This document shows positions 45,266 through 54,960 of a stretch of DNA of 64,000 bases, one piece after another. The stretch's first letter is position 1; each line of letters begins with the position of its first letter. This stretch comes from Ahaetulla prasina (Eukaryota; Chordata; Lepidosauria; Squamata; Colubridae): positions 177,174,502 through 177,238,501 of the forward strand of contig NC_080541.1 of assembly GCF_028640845.1 (NCBI RefSeq), in the 5' to 3' direction. The translations under genes and the position numbers were made by a program. A model generated the notes under the pieces. The model did not search any database and was not told the origin of the DNA. It saw only the letters and a program-made list of their open reading frames with translations.

Positions 45266-45704
45266 TTTAAGTCCATCCTCACTTATGACCACAGAAATGC
45301 TTTAATTTACCCTACTTGCCTATCACCCCTCCAATTTATATCCTTTTGGCACCCCTGGATGACCCCTGATGAGATGAAGGTTATCCATCCACCCATGCCC
45401 TATTTGACATCTTAGCAGCTTTAAATATCATCAACCATGGTATTCTTCTGGACTGACTCAGAGAATTGAGTATGTGCAGCAGTGCATTGCTGGTTTGCCT
45501 CCTTTCTCCAGGAGCGATTCTAGTTGGTGGTGATAGGAAAAAAGAGAATCCATCCTTTGCCCCTATTGGTGCTGTAGGGGTCGGTGTTTCCACTTCTATG
45601 CAACAACTAAATGAAGCCATTGGATGAGCTCATCGGTCACCACGGAGTAAGATATCAGCAGTGTACTCAACTACATTCCTGGCAAATTAAGCAATATTCT
45701 AGAA

Positions 45705-46409
45705 AAGGGGTCCTTAAACTACGGCCTGAGGGCCGGATACAGCCCGCCAAAGCCATTAATCCGGCCCGCACAGGACCATGAAGCTGCCCCGCCCACATCA
45801 TTCTATCCACCTGCTGGCCCCCAGCCTTCAGCCAAGCGCAGGACTTACCTTTGTGAGCCCCGTAGGCTGGAACTGGAAGGTAAGGCTAACATATTTGGCT
45901 TGCCGAGTGCTACTGGAGGTGGGGGAGCCAAAAATGGGGTGAGCAGAAATCCTGGGCAACCCCAGAAACACTCTGCAGGCCAAAAATGGGGCACACAGAG
46001 GCCTCCCGGGGAGTCAGCGGGCCCTGTTTTTTACCTCCCCCGCTTACCCCACCTCCAGAAGATAGAGATAGCGATAGAGAGGGGGAGGGAGGGAGAAACT
46101 TATTGATTGTAAGCTCCTTGGGGCTGAGAAGAATTGCTGAGTTAGGATCCCTCGACTCCTAAACAGCTTAAAAAATGATCTAGTAAAAAGAAAAGTCAAC
46201 CAAAAGAGCAACATGCAAACAAAAGCAAACAAACACTCCCGGAGCAAAACAAATCAAAGTTTAATTTGTGTGTATTGTTTAATGGACTGCTAAATTGGCC
46301 ACACCCACCCAGTCATATGACCACCTAGGGCCCACCCAGCTGGTCCGGGCCCCCAACAGTCTGAGGAACCGTGAATTGGCTCCCTGTTTAAAAAGTTTGA
46401 GGACCCCTG
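45705..46409. mobile_element. hAT (Charlie-like) non-autonomous element
   Basis: 705 bp. The left AAGGGGTCCTTAAACTACGG and the right, complement of CAGGGGTCCTCAAACTTTT, are inverted termini. Near the left end 'gagggccggatacagcccg' is typical of this hAT type. The flanks TTCTAGAA and CTGTAGAA match at six of eight. No transposase frame is seen. It lies within the old L2. Confidence 0.85.
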
Positions 46410-46719
46410 CTGTAGAAGACCTGTCCTAGTGCTTGGAGATTGTAAGGATCTGTGTGCAGAATAACAAGTTACAGCTGAACCCTGGCAAGGCTAGGTGGGT
46501 TTGGGTTTGGGCCCATTGGTTCTAGGCTCATATCATCTTTGGTGCTGGATAGATGGCACTGCTCCATACAGATCAGGTCTGCAATATGGAAGACTTCCTA
46601 GACACACAAGTCCTGGTGGAAGAGCAGGTGGCAGGATTTTCGCACAGCTTCATGTTGTGTGCCAGTTGTACCCATTCATAGATCAGGAAGCTCTATTCAA
46701 GAATTACTCATGTCCTAAT

Positions 46720-47187
46720 CACCTCCAGTGCCTCAAGTGGTTGGAGAGGACTTGGGAGACTTGGCGCAGGCCCAGGCTTGCACTTTTTTCACGCCTAGGC
46801 CTGCAGTATTTTCTCAGTTCACACGTGGCCTGTGCTGGGCCTCCCAGGATCTCCTTCACTGCCTGAGGCACTCCTTGCGCATCTTCTACTCAACTAGATT
46901 CCCACAGGCCTTGGCCTGCTTCTCCCCCAGCTCAGTCCCCACAAGACCTCAGTGGGTTCCCTTCCCATCCAGACCCAGCAGTGCAGGAAGGGGACATAAA
47001 TGGGTGGGAAACAAATCCAGGTCTTGTGGGACACAGCCAGATGGGAAGGAGATTCAAGAGATCCAGCAGGTGGGAAGAGGGAAAGTTGGGGGGGGGGGCA
47101 GTTGCAGTATCCCTGAAGTCAATGTTAAGAGAAGTCCCTTGGGAGATAGGGCGGTATATAAATACGATTAAATAAATAATAAATAAA
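46720..47187 (+). mobile_element. Unidentified insert with L2-like 3' tail
   Basis: GC-rich sequence with no motif I recognise, ending 'cttgggagatagggcggtat' and then AAATAAATAATAAATAAAT, the same tail as the L2 at 10551. Probably a tail fragment of a younger L2 or of an L2-copied SINE. The left edge is uncertain. Confidence 0.5.
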
Positions 47188-47311
47188 TTGCCAAGCACCC
47201 TATTTTCATCATGTAACCACAGGGGTGCTGCAGCTGTATATCCCTTCATTCAGCACTGCTGTAATTTCAAACAGTCATTGAACAAATGGTCATAAGTTGA
47301 GGACCACCTGT
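47188..47311. mobile_element. TA-MITE end fragment, inverted relative to 45137
   Basis: Runs from 'ttgccaagcaccctattttc' to 'aagttgaggaccacctgta', the same family end as at 45137 but reversed. Confidence 0.75.
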
Positions 47312-47597
47312 AGCTGCTTCAAAATGCAGCAGTGCAAGCAATAACAAGTGCCTGTCATTATGCCCATGTGTCATGGTCCCTCTGCAAAATTGCCCTGGTT
47401 ACCAATTGGCTTCTGGGTATAATTAAAGGTGCGGTCATTAACTACAAAGCTCTTCATGGCATAGGGCCTGGAAATTGATGACTGCCTGTCTACTGTTTTT
47501 TCTGCCCATCCAAGGCAGACTGGATGCTCTCCAGGTCATATTGATTTAGATGCCATCATTTTTTTTTAGTTGTGTTTTTAACACGTTTATCGGATTT

Positions 47598-47982
47598 ACA
47601 AGTAATCCTTAGTTTACATTGGCAATTCAGACTAGAATTGCCTTTATAATCGGTCATAAAGTACAATGTCACATGACCACACTGCTTAACAAAGGCAATT
47701 CCAGAAGTCCAGGTTGCCACTGATAAAGGAGGAACACGCAGTTCATTAAGTGAGGGCCTCATGTGATTGTGACTTATAACTTCCTGGCAGGGAATACTGA
47801 AAATCATGAGCACTGTGATGTTGTAATCATAAGATGGTGCTGACTGTCCAGGTCATGATCATGTAGCCTTAGGGATGCTGTGATGGCCAGAATTCTGAGA
47901 ACCAGTCCTAACTACACTTGTTCAGCACTGTTATAATTTAAACAAGCCCTGAATGACTGGTCAAAACCTGAAGACCACCTGC
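47598..47982. mobile_element. TA-MITE subfamily copy
   Basis: Left CAAGTAATCCTTAGTTTAC, right the complement of CAGGTGGTCTTCAGGTTTTG. Interior 'cacatgaccacactgcttaa' and 'aacaaaggcaattccagaag' are shared with the copy at 56748. Different interior from the main family, similar ends. Confidence 0.7.
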
Positions 47983-48470
47983 ACTGTACACCACCCAGAG
48001 TCTTCATAAAGTTGGGTGGCCTTAAAAAAAATCCAAAATAAATAAATAAGCAAGCCAGGATCATGGGCTTTGGGAAGCTTTATGGGCCCAATTATTTGCT
48101 CCCTTTTTCTGGGTCTGATTTATATATCACTGCAGGGAAATATATATCATATATGCACACAATTAAACATTCCTAAGTGAAAGCACAAAAGGTACTTTCA
48201 CTCCATTTCAGAAGTTGTATTATATTTCCTAATAAAAGTCAAAGATAATAAAGTAATATACACAAGTTCTTGGTGACCTCTAGTGTAAGTCAGCTTGATC
48301 TGCAAAAGATGTCAAATAATTAAGATAAAGACTAGGGATTATTCTACTGCAAATACAGACAGATTAAAGGCCTCTTCTAGAAAGTTTCTCACCCAGAGAG
48401 GTTCCCATCCCTTAACTACAGACGTGCAATAGAAAAAAGGGCTAATTATAAAAATTGCTGCAGCATTTTT
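47983..48470. other. No gene seen
   Basis: Starts with a short tail-like 'aaaataaataaataag' and then AT-rich unique DNA. Confidence 0.5.
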
Positions 48471-49590
48471 TAATTATTATTATTATTTATTCGATTTCTA
48501 TACCGCCCTTCTCCCGAAGGACTCAGGGCAGTGTACAGCCAAAGTAAAAGCAAACAATACAATATACAATTAAAACGAAATTAAAAAACTTATTACACAA
48601 TTGGCCGAAAACTTTAAAACATTTAAAATTCTAAAAACCCATTAAAATTCATATAAAATTTAGGAATATGGAATATAAATTTAAAAATACAGCAAAATTT
48701 AAGCCAGCTTCGTGCGAATGAATAAATACATTTTCAACTCGCGGCGAAAGGTCCGAAGGTCAGGTATTTGGCGTAGACCAGGGGGAAGTTTGTTCCAGAG
48801 GGTAGGGGCCCCCACAGAGAAGGATCTTCCCCTGGGGGCCGCCAGCCGACATTGTTTGGCGGACGGCACCCTAAGAAGTCCCTCTCTGTGTGAGCGTACG
48901 GGTCAGTGGGAGGCATAAGGTAGCAGTAGGCGGTCCCGTAAGTACCCAGGCCCTAAGCCATGGAGCGCTTTAAAGGTAGTGATCAAAACCTTAAAGTGCA
49001 CCCGAAAGACCACAGGCAGCCAGTGCAGACTGCGCAGGAGTGGTGTTACATGGGAGCTACATGGAGCTCCCTCTATCACCCGCGCAGCTGCATTCTGGAC
49101 TAACTGAAGCCTCCAGGTGCACTTCAAGGGGAGCCCCATGACAAGAGCATGAATGACTGTGCACAAGGCATCCCGATCAAGGAAGGGGCGCAACTGGCGA
49201 ACCAGGCGAACCTGGTGAAAGGCCCTCCTGGAGACGGCCGTCAAATGAACTTCAAACAACAGCCGTTCATCCAGGAGAACACCCAAGTTGCACACCCTTT
49301 CCTTTGGGGCCAATAACTCGCCTCCAACAGTCAGCCACGGCTGCAGCTGACTGAATCGGGGTGCCGGCATCCACAGCCACTCCGTCTTGGAGGGATTGAG
49401 CTTGAGCCTGTTCCTCCCCATCCAGACCCGTACGGCTTCCAAACACCGGGACAGCACTTCAACAGCTTCGTTGGGGTGGCCCGAGTGGAAAAGTACAGCT
49501 GAGTGTCATCAGTGTACAGCTGGTATCTCACCCCAAAGCCACTGATGATCTCACCCAGTGGCTTCATGTTGACAACCAAGGCTTTGTCAA
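48471..49590 (-). mobile_element. L2 LINE, 5'-truncated, minus strand
   Basis: On the plus strand it begins with ATT/AAT repeats and 'taccgcccttctcccgaagg', the complement of the L2 tail. Minus-strand coding: [20 protein letters not shown], then DDTQLYFS; next [92 protein letters not shown]. The C-terminus lies in another frame (48734-48916). The usual Y-A-D-D is Y-T-D-D here (49505-49516). One long frame of 184 codons survives. Confidence 0.92.
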
Positions 49591-49649
49591 TTCAGTTTGC
49601 ATTCATCAACTATTCCAAGATCTTTTTCACAAGTAGTGTTACTAAACCT

Positions 49650-49835
49650 CCCCTGAGAAGTCCATAATGCCAGGAAAAAATGAAAAGAGAAGAGGATGAC
49701 CATCAGGAAGTAGGACTGACTTAATTATAACAGCAATGAACGTACACTTGAGAAAACTCAAATGTCAGGTTGAGGATAAGCCATACTAGGTATTAACACC
49801 AACTTGATGGCACATCATCACCACTGCTAATATAG
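49650..49835 (+). mobile_element. RTE/BovB-type LINE 3' end
   Basis: 'agaagtccataatgccagg', 'ataacagcaatgaacgtac' and 'caccaacttgatggcacat' match the end of the ORF and the 3' end of squamate BovB. It follows the truncated 5' end of the minus-strand L2 at a distance of about 60 bp. Confidence 0.7.
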
Positions 49836-50146
49836 CAACCCTCATCTTACTGCTAGGCATTTATTTCTGATTCCAAAGATAACTTCTATTAAAAAAAACC
49901 ATTTTAAAAAATATTTGTAGCATTCTCTATCAACATCAGCTTATTTTTGTCAAGCGTTAGAACAGACTTCCCACTCCCCTTTCCAGAATAGCTACAGAGA
50001 ATTCAAAGGCCTTCTTTTTCATTTTAAACTAATTGTTCATTATGTCAAGACTCAAATGAACAGTTTTGTGTTAGCTATATCTCAAAGACAAAAAAAGATC
50101 ACATTGTTGTTTGTCACATGGAGAGTGACATAGAAGACCTTTATAG

Positions 50147-50286
50147 CAGGGGTGTCCAACCTTGGCAACTTTAAGACTTGTGGACTTCAACTCCCAGAAT
50201 TCCTCAGCCAGCAAAGCTTTGCTGGCTGAGGAATTCTGGGAGTTGAAATCCACAAGTCTTAAAGTTGCCAAGGCTGGACACCACTG
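50147..50286. mobile_element. Fold-back hAT MITE, near-perfect palindrome
   Basis: 140 bp made almost wholly of two arms meeting at 'cagcaaagctttgctg'. The ends are CAGGGGTGTCCAACCTTGGC and the complement of CAGTGGTGTCCAGCCTTGGC. Flanks CTTTATAG (50139-50146) and CATTATAG (50287-50294) match at seven of eight. The RNA would fold into one long hairpin. Confidence 0.93.
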
Positions 50287-50558
50287 CATTATAGCATCTC
50301 CAGTGCGATTTAGCCATATGTAGACAAAAATACAGGTTTAGAATTTTTTTTAACTAAAAGCTTCAATATCCTTCCCTCCCTCCTTCATGCACACATACAC
50401 ACCACAAAATTCAAAATCCAGTGGATATCTACTTTTGAGATCAAAAAGAATTGAGGAAGGAAATCCATCGTGTACCTTTTTCAATGTGATGGCTTCAAAG
50501 TATTAGAGAGCTCATCCAATTTCAATAAGGATTTACAATCCACACTTGGTACTTAAGG

Positions 50559-50691
50559 CAGGGGTGTCAAACTCACGGCCCGCGGGCTGAATGCATCTTG
50601 CGCTGGCCATGTTCACCCATTTTCATGAAGGGGGGAAAAGTTGCAATACATCACATAACGACAACGTGATGACGTGAGTTTGACACACCTG
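50559..50691. mobile_element. Short hAT MITE ('CAGGGGTGTCAAACTC' family)
   Basis: Ends CAGGGGTGTCAAACTCACGG and the complement of CAGGTGTGTCAAACTCACG, with interior 'ggcccgcgggctgaatgcat'. Flanks ACTTAAGG and CTTTAAGG match at six of eight. Confidence 0.87.
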
Positions 50692-50699
50692 CTTTAAGG

Positions 50700-51109
50700 T
50701 CTTTCTCGTATTCTTCCACATGCTGCATTAACTGAAATTTTCCAGAACAAACCTTTTTGTCTCTGCGGTCTGCTCTGAGTAGTTCTCCTACATTTTATAG
50801 CTCACATTGGTTGTACTGGATACCACAGAACATGGTCCAAAATGCCAGGTACAGCTCCATTCGCTAATTCAAGGAAATCTCAGTAATATCAGAAAGAACT
50901 CAAAATACCCCAAGTTCAGTTGACCAATTAATTTTGGAAGATTTTCTTTAAGGAAGTCTTTAAGAAATGTCAAAAGCTGAGATTTGTTAATGTGCAAAAT
51001 GGACAGAGGGCTTACTGAAAGGAGATGAGGGGAGGAGGAACAAAGTTAAGAACTTGGAAGTCTTTCCTTACTGAGACATTAGGGAAGGCAAATAGGAAAG
51101 AAACTAACA
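50700..51109. other. No gene seen
   Basis: Unique DNA, perhaps including decayed upstream CR1 sequence near its right edge. Confidence 0.45.
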
Positions 51110-51357
51110 GAACCACAGTTACATTTCAGAATTTATAAAGAACTGGTGAGGTCCCAGAAGACTGGGAGGAGGTCTTAAAGAGAGTCAAATATGTCTCTGT
51201 CTTCAAAAAGAGAAGGATTTCAGAAATTGAAGATTTCTCAGCCTGAAATCTATATTATATACACTACTATATGAGTCTCTTTGTAAACACCATGTAAGTG
51301 AGTACTTAGATAGGAATGGAACAATTAAAAATCAGCAAGGGTTTCTCAATCATATTA

Positions 51358-51365
51358 GACTAACC
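51358..51365 (+). repeat. hAT target-site duplication, left
   Basis: GACTAACC, identical to 51819-51826. Confidence 0.93.
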
Positions 51366-51818
51366 CAGAGGTCTGCAACCTTAAACACTTGAAGAGCCAT
51401 TTGGATCGGTTTCCCACAGAAAAGAAAACATCGGGAGCCACAAAACCTGGATGGGCGTGGCCAACTCTATGTCACTCACTTTTCTAGTAGTCACATGACT
51501 CCCCCCAGCCACGCCTACCTAGCCGGTCATTAGGGCAGAGAACCGGTTGTTAAAAAACACAGAGAACCACAAAACCCTTTTGACATCTCTCTCTCTCTCT
51601 CCCTCCCTCCCTCCCTCTCCCTGTATCTCTTTGTCTTTGCCCTGGCCGCTTCTCCATCCCCCGTCGCTTTTACCTTCTCAGGCCAGGCCGGATGAGGAGT
51701 GACTGGGAGGGGAGGGCAAGGAGCGTGGCCAGCCAGTGTGGGATCACCCAACAGGGAGCCACAGCAGAGGGCCCAAAGAGCCACATGCGGCTCCAGAACC
51801 ACAGGCTGCTGACACCTG
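51366..51818. mobile_element. hAT non-autonomous element with perfect 8-bp duplication
   Basis: Ends CAGAGGTCTGCAACCTTAAA and the complement of CAGGTGTCAGCAGCCTGTG. Interior landmarks are 'aagagccatttggatcggtt', 'gggagccacaaaacctgga', a TC/CCCT tract at 51583-51622 and 'aaagagccacatgcggctcc'. The same family as the element at 52621. No transposase frame. Confidence 0.93.
51583..51622. repeat. (TC)n(CCCT)n tract inside hAT
   Basis: TC dinucleotides followed by CCCT units. Confidence 0.9.
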
Positions 51819-51826
51819 GACTAACC
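51819..51826 (+). repeat. hAT target-site duplication, right
   Basis: GACTAACC, matching the left copy. Confidence 0.93.
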
Positions 51827-52899
51827 TAATACTTTCTGATAGACAGAATTCCATGGACATATTGTATTTTGACTCAACGAATCATGACAATTTTTAATAT
51901 ACTTATTAATAACACGTTAGATGATACAGCTGTTAGATGGACTTATAACTAGTTGAGACATGGTAGACAGAGAGTACTCTGTATTGGCCTGGAGAATCAT
52001 TTTTATTAATGACCTTTTTGAAGACACTAAGGGAATGATCATTAAATATGATTATTAAATTATTAAATATATAAATGACAGAAAACTAACTTTAGTATTC
52101 GTTTTACCAAGAGACAAAAATTCAGACAGCATGTAATAATGAGCAGGACTGAAATCAAAGGTTGAAATGTAAAAGGAAGAAAAATTAAGTTATGTGTATA
52201 GAGAAAAAAAGGAAGGCATAATTATGCGATGAGGATGATTTAACTTGGCACTAATACATATGAAAAAGATATCAATGTTCTCAATTCATACAGATAAATC
52301 AACAATGCAATGTAACCACTAAAAAGGCAAATGCTATTTCAAGAGGTAGATATTTAGAGTCTACCCATCTATCTAAAATGCTTTAGCATATTCCGCATGA
52401 AGCAGGCTTTGGATTAGATTATTTTTTAATATTTCTTCTGACTCTTAAGATTCTACAAAATACTTTATGTTGTTCATTTAGAATTGTTTCTTGCTAGACA
52501 TGAAATCAATGCTAGCTGATTCATTTATAGGTAATGTCTCCAGTACATCTCTTCAGTTGGCTGGCTGGTTGATTAACTAATTGATTGTGACAGATTATGG
52601 TCCATCAAGTTGGTGTAGACCAGGGATCTGCAACCTTAAACACTCAAAGAGCCATTTGGACCCATTTCCCACAGAAAAGAAAACACCAGGAGCCACAAAA
52701 CCTGGGTGGGCGTGGCCAACTTGACATCACTCATTTCCATCCAGTCACATGACACCCCCTCCCCAGCATTGGTTGCTCAGGGAGATGTACAACTTTCTCT
52801 CCACCCCGAGACACTGGCTCAGCCCATGCTCCGCATTGTAATGAGCTCCAGGAGGAGCAGGGGATGCCGTTTCCCCCATTGTGAAGCGCGCTAAACTTA

Positions 52900-52904
52900 A
52901 GTGT
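52900..52904 (+). repeat. LTR target-site duplication, left
   Basis: AGTGT, identical to 53491-53495. Confidence 0.85.
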
Positions 52905-52908
52905 TGTT

Positions 52909-53166
52909 GTGACTCCAGTTCCCGAGCCTGTCCTCATGGAGGAGGATGACTCGGAAAGTGAGGGAGATGAGCCAACAAGGCCTCCCTCTCCAGGTCTCTC
53001 CTTTCTGGCAACTCCGCAGGTGCCAGCGGAAGGCCAGGAAGACGACGTGTCGGAGCTCCCACAGATAGAGGATGAGGAGGATCAATCCTGGATTGATCCT
53101 AGGCAGCGTCGGAAAGTGAAGTGTGCACAGCAGAGGAAGAGGTGCGGCAGGCCCAGAGAGTGCTGA
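52909..53166 (+). other. Acidic open frame inside the LTR
   Basis: About 80 codons, first ATG at 52936. The translation is rich in Asp and Glu (MEEDDSESEGDEPTRPPSP, then a DEEDQSWIDPRQRRKVK tail) and ends CGRPREC. It has no known domain. It could be chance coding in U3, or the trace of a host or element exon captured in the LTR. I do not claim it is expressed. Confidence 0.35.
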
Positions 53167-53190
53167 GTCACTGAGCCACACCGCACAGGG

Positions 53191-53197
53191 GATAAAA
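53191..53197 (+). promoter_or_regulatory. TATA-like box of the LTR
   Basis: GATAAAA, about 290 bp into the LTR and before the GC-richer R/U5 part. Confidence 0.6.
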
Positions 53198-53435
53198 GTG
53201 GGTGGAGTTGCTCCGTAGCCCCTTATGACGGACAAAAACTACAAGCGTGAACTTCGGCTCGGCTGTTTTGGAGTTAAGGCCTGGACTATGTGGAGGAATT
53301 ATTCTGTGAGCTCTTGGCTGCCTCGGCAACGGACACGTGGACTCCTGTTTCTGCCAAGTGATTAGGAACTTGGGAAGCATTTGCACTGTAGTTGCCAAGT
53401 CTTTCATCCACAAAGGAAATTCAGGTCGGTTGCAA

Positions 53436-53441
53436 AATAAA
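53436..53441 (+). promoter_or_regulatory. Poly(A) signal of the LTR
   Basis: AATAAA, about 50 bp before the LTR end, a usual position for the R region. Confidence 0.65.
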
Positions 53442-53490
53442 GGACTGTTAGACCCTAACTCCTGCGTGAGATAGGGAGGGGGACAGAACA

Positions 53491-53495
53491 AGTGT
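53491..53495 (+). repeat. LTR target-site duplication, right
   Basis: AGTGT, matching the left copy. Confidence 0.85.
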
Positions 53496-53861
53496 GCTGC
53501 GCAAAGCGCTGCAAGAGCAGTGAGCAGGCCATGGAGGTGGCGAGAGTACTGGCATCAGCCACAGCCAGGCCGGGCCAGTGTCTCAGGGCAGAAAGAAAAC
53601 TGTGCATCTCCTTGAGCGACGAAGGTGCGTGCAGCACCAACAAGGGCCAGAAGAAAAGGAGGCAAGTCACAAGGCTGCTTCACTCCTGCTCTGGAATATG
53701 GAGCCTCATCCACCGCTGTCTCCTTTAACTTCTCAGGCAAGGAGTGACTGGGAGGGGAGGGCGAGGGGCAGGGCCAGACAGTGGTGGGATCCGATTCAGC
53801 AGGGAGCCACAGCAAGGAGCCCAAAGAGCCGCATGCAGAGCTGTGGGTTGCCAGTGTAGAC

Positions 53862-54484
53862 ACTTAGAAACTACACAGAGACCACCAGATCATTGGTCAA
53901 CAACCAGGCATTCAAGTCTTCCAACACTGCACCTTTGTATTCCACTTTGCTGGTGGTTATCCCCTTCTCTTTCATCTTTTCTCACATTATAATTTTCCTA
54001 AACTAAATCTTTGCAAAAGATTGCAAATAATAATCTCAATGTGAAAACTCTTGAATGCTTTGTTCCATTATCCTTTTGTTTTCTGGGCTACTCACAGTGT
54101 TCCCCAAAGTCGTAAGAAAGAAACACCAATATTCAAAAGGATCCCCACACTTTATTTCAGGCTCCTTCAGGGTCCAAATTTTGTCTCCATAGCATTTCAC
54201 AGGGAAAATCAGTTACTGCATGATCCTTATCTTTGTGAGTATAAACACATCTTGACATCTGAATATATTTTCTAAGGCTTCACTGTTCCCCTACTAAATG
54301 CTAGTCTGCAGAATCTGAGAGCTGGTTCCTTTACTAAGTTCATAGTTGATCCTAAAAGGCAGAAGCTATCCACTACTTCAGTTATCTTCATTGTCAAAAT
54401 GTATCTCTTAAGTGATATTAATATTTTGAAGGCCAGTTACAGTACTCAAGAAGCCAATCTGTGGCAGAATTATTTTTACTGACT
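53862..54484. other. No gene seen
   Basis: Unique DNA without recognised elements. Confidence 0.5.
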
Positions 54485-54960
54485 ATACTCATCATTGGCA
54501 TACTTCAGTCTCAAAAGACTATGGCATCGTGCTTTGGAAAGAGATCCTAAAACAGCATCTAGTGTGACTAAAAAGGCCAATTCGAGAGTGGCAATCCCTT
54601 CCACAGAGGGCAGATACATTCTGTCCCCTGCCCAGCCCCCAGATTTCACTGGTTCTGGGACTGCCTCTTTGTCTCAGCCTGCCGAACAAGTGTCTCTTCG
54701 AATTGGAGAAAGCCATGCTGCATCTTTAGCCTCCAAGCTGAACGATCAGAGGTCAAGGTTTCCCAGTTGTTAATGTCCATTCCCAAAGCCTTTAGATCCC
54801 TCTTGCAAATATCCTTATATTGCAGCTGCGGTCTTCCTCTGAGGCGCTTTCGTTGCACTAATTCTCCATACAGGAGATCTTTCAGAATCCGACCATCAGC
54901 CATTCTCATGACATGCCCAAGCCAGCGTAGACATCGCTATTTCAATAGTGTATACATGCT
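54485..54960 (-). mobile_element. Non-LTR retrotransposon C-terminal fragment, minus strand
   Basis: On the minus strand one frame (54909 down to 54646) reads MRMADGRILKDLLYGELVQ, then RLRGRPQLQYKDICKRDLKA and WETLTSDRSAWRLKM. After a frameshift near 54650 comes CGRDCHSRIGLFSHTRCC, a Cys/His zinc-finger-like end. This order is the C-terminus of a LINE ORF outside the L1, L2 and CR1 types here. I lean to an RTE-related or R4-like family, without certainty. Confidence 0.7.

Larger units (their letters stand above)
45300..47540 (+). mobile_element. Old L2 LINE, broken into three parts
   Basis: Part 1 (about 45300-45696) reads LFDILAALNIINHGILLD, then LVGGDRKKENPS and MQQLNEAIG, matching the L2 RT block [16 protein letters not shown]. 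Part 2 (46418-46720) has a line like NNKLQLNPGKARWVWV (cf. [15 protein letters not shown]) and CQLYPFIDQEAL (cf. VRQLRPFLDREAL). Part 3 (47312-47540) has LLQNAA-type wording and 'ctacaaagctcttcatggca' (KALHG). Gaps are filled by a hAT, an unidentified insert and a MITE end. Many stops; dead. Confidence 0.8.
51110..52400 (+). mobile_element. CR1/L3-type LINE remnant, split by a hAT
   Basis: 51120-51230 reads EVPEDWEEVLKRVKYVSVFK then KR, which fits the CR1 block VPEDWK-ANV-PIFKKG. 51280-51350 reads SEYLDRNGTIKNQQGFLNH, in place of SS-QHGF. After the insertion come INNTLDDTAVRW-like and LRHGRQRV phrases, then FINDLFEDTKG (cf. LFINDLDDG). Near 52300 'atgcaatgtaaccac' and 'aaggcaaatgctatttc' fit the C-terminal KANA block. 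Many stops; old. Confidence 0.75.
52905..53490 (+). mobile_element. Solo LTR of an LTR retrotransposon
   Basis: 586 bp, starting TGTTGTGAC and ending GACAGAACA, with 5-bp duplications of AGTGT outside. A TATA-like box and a poly(A) signal lie in the order expected of U3-R-U5. No second LTR, primer site or gag/pol follows, so an LTR-LTR recombination probably removed the interior. A 5-bp duplication and TG...CA ends suit a Gypsy-type element, but this is not proven. Its left part carries an open acidic frame. It is inserted within the hAT, so it is younger. Confidence 0.9.
52621..53853. mobile_element. hAT non-autonomous element, split by a solo LTR
   Basis: Left end CAGGGATCTGCAACCTTAAA; interior matches the copy at 51366 ('aaagagccatttggacccat', 'gggagccacagcaaggagcc'). 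The flanks GTGTAGAC at 52613-52620 and 53854-53861 are identical. The last few bases of the right terminus are lost (ends 'gggttgcca'). Without the LTR it would be about 640 bp. Confidence 0.9.

Noticed and set aside
52905..53490. Host promoter with first exon (TATA, acidic frame, poly(A) signal)
   Set aside because: TG...CA ends with a 5-bp duplication, and insertion within a hAT, explain it as a solo LTR.
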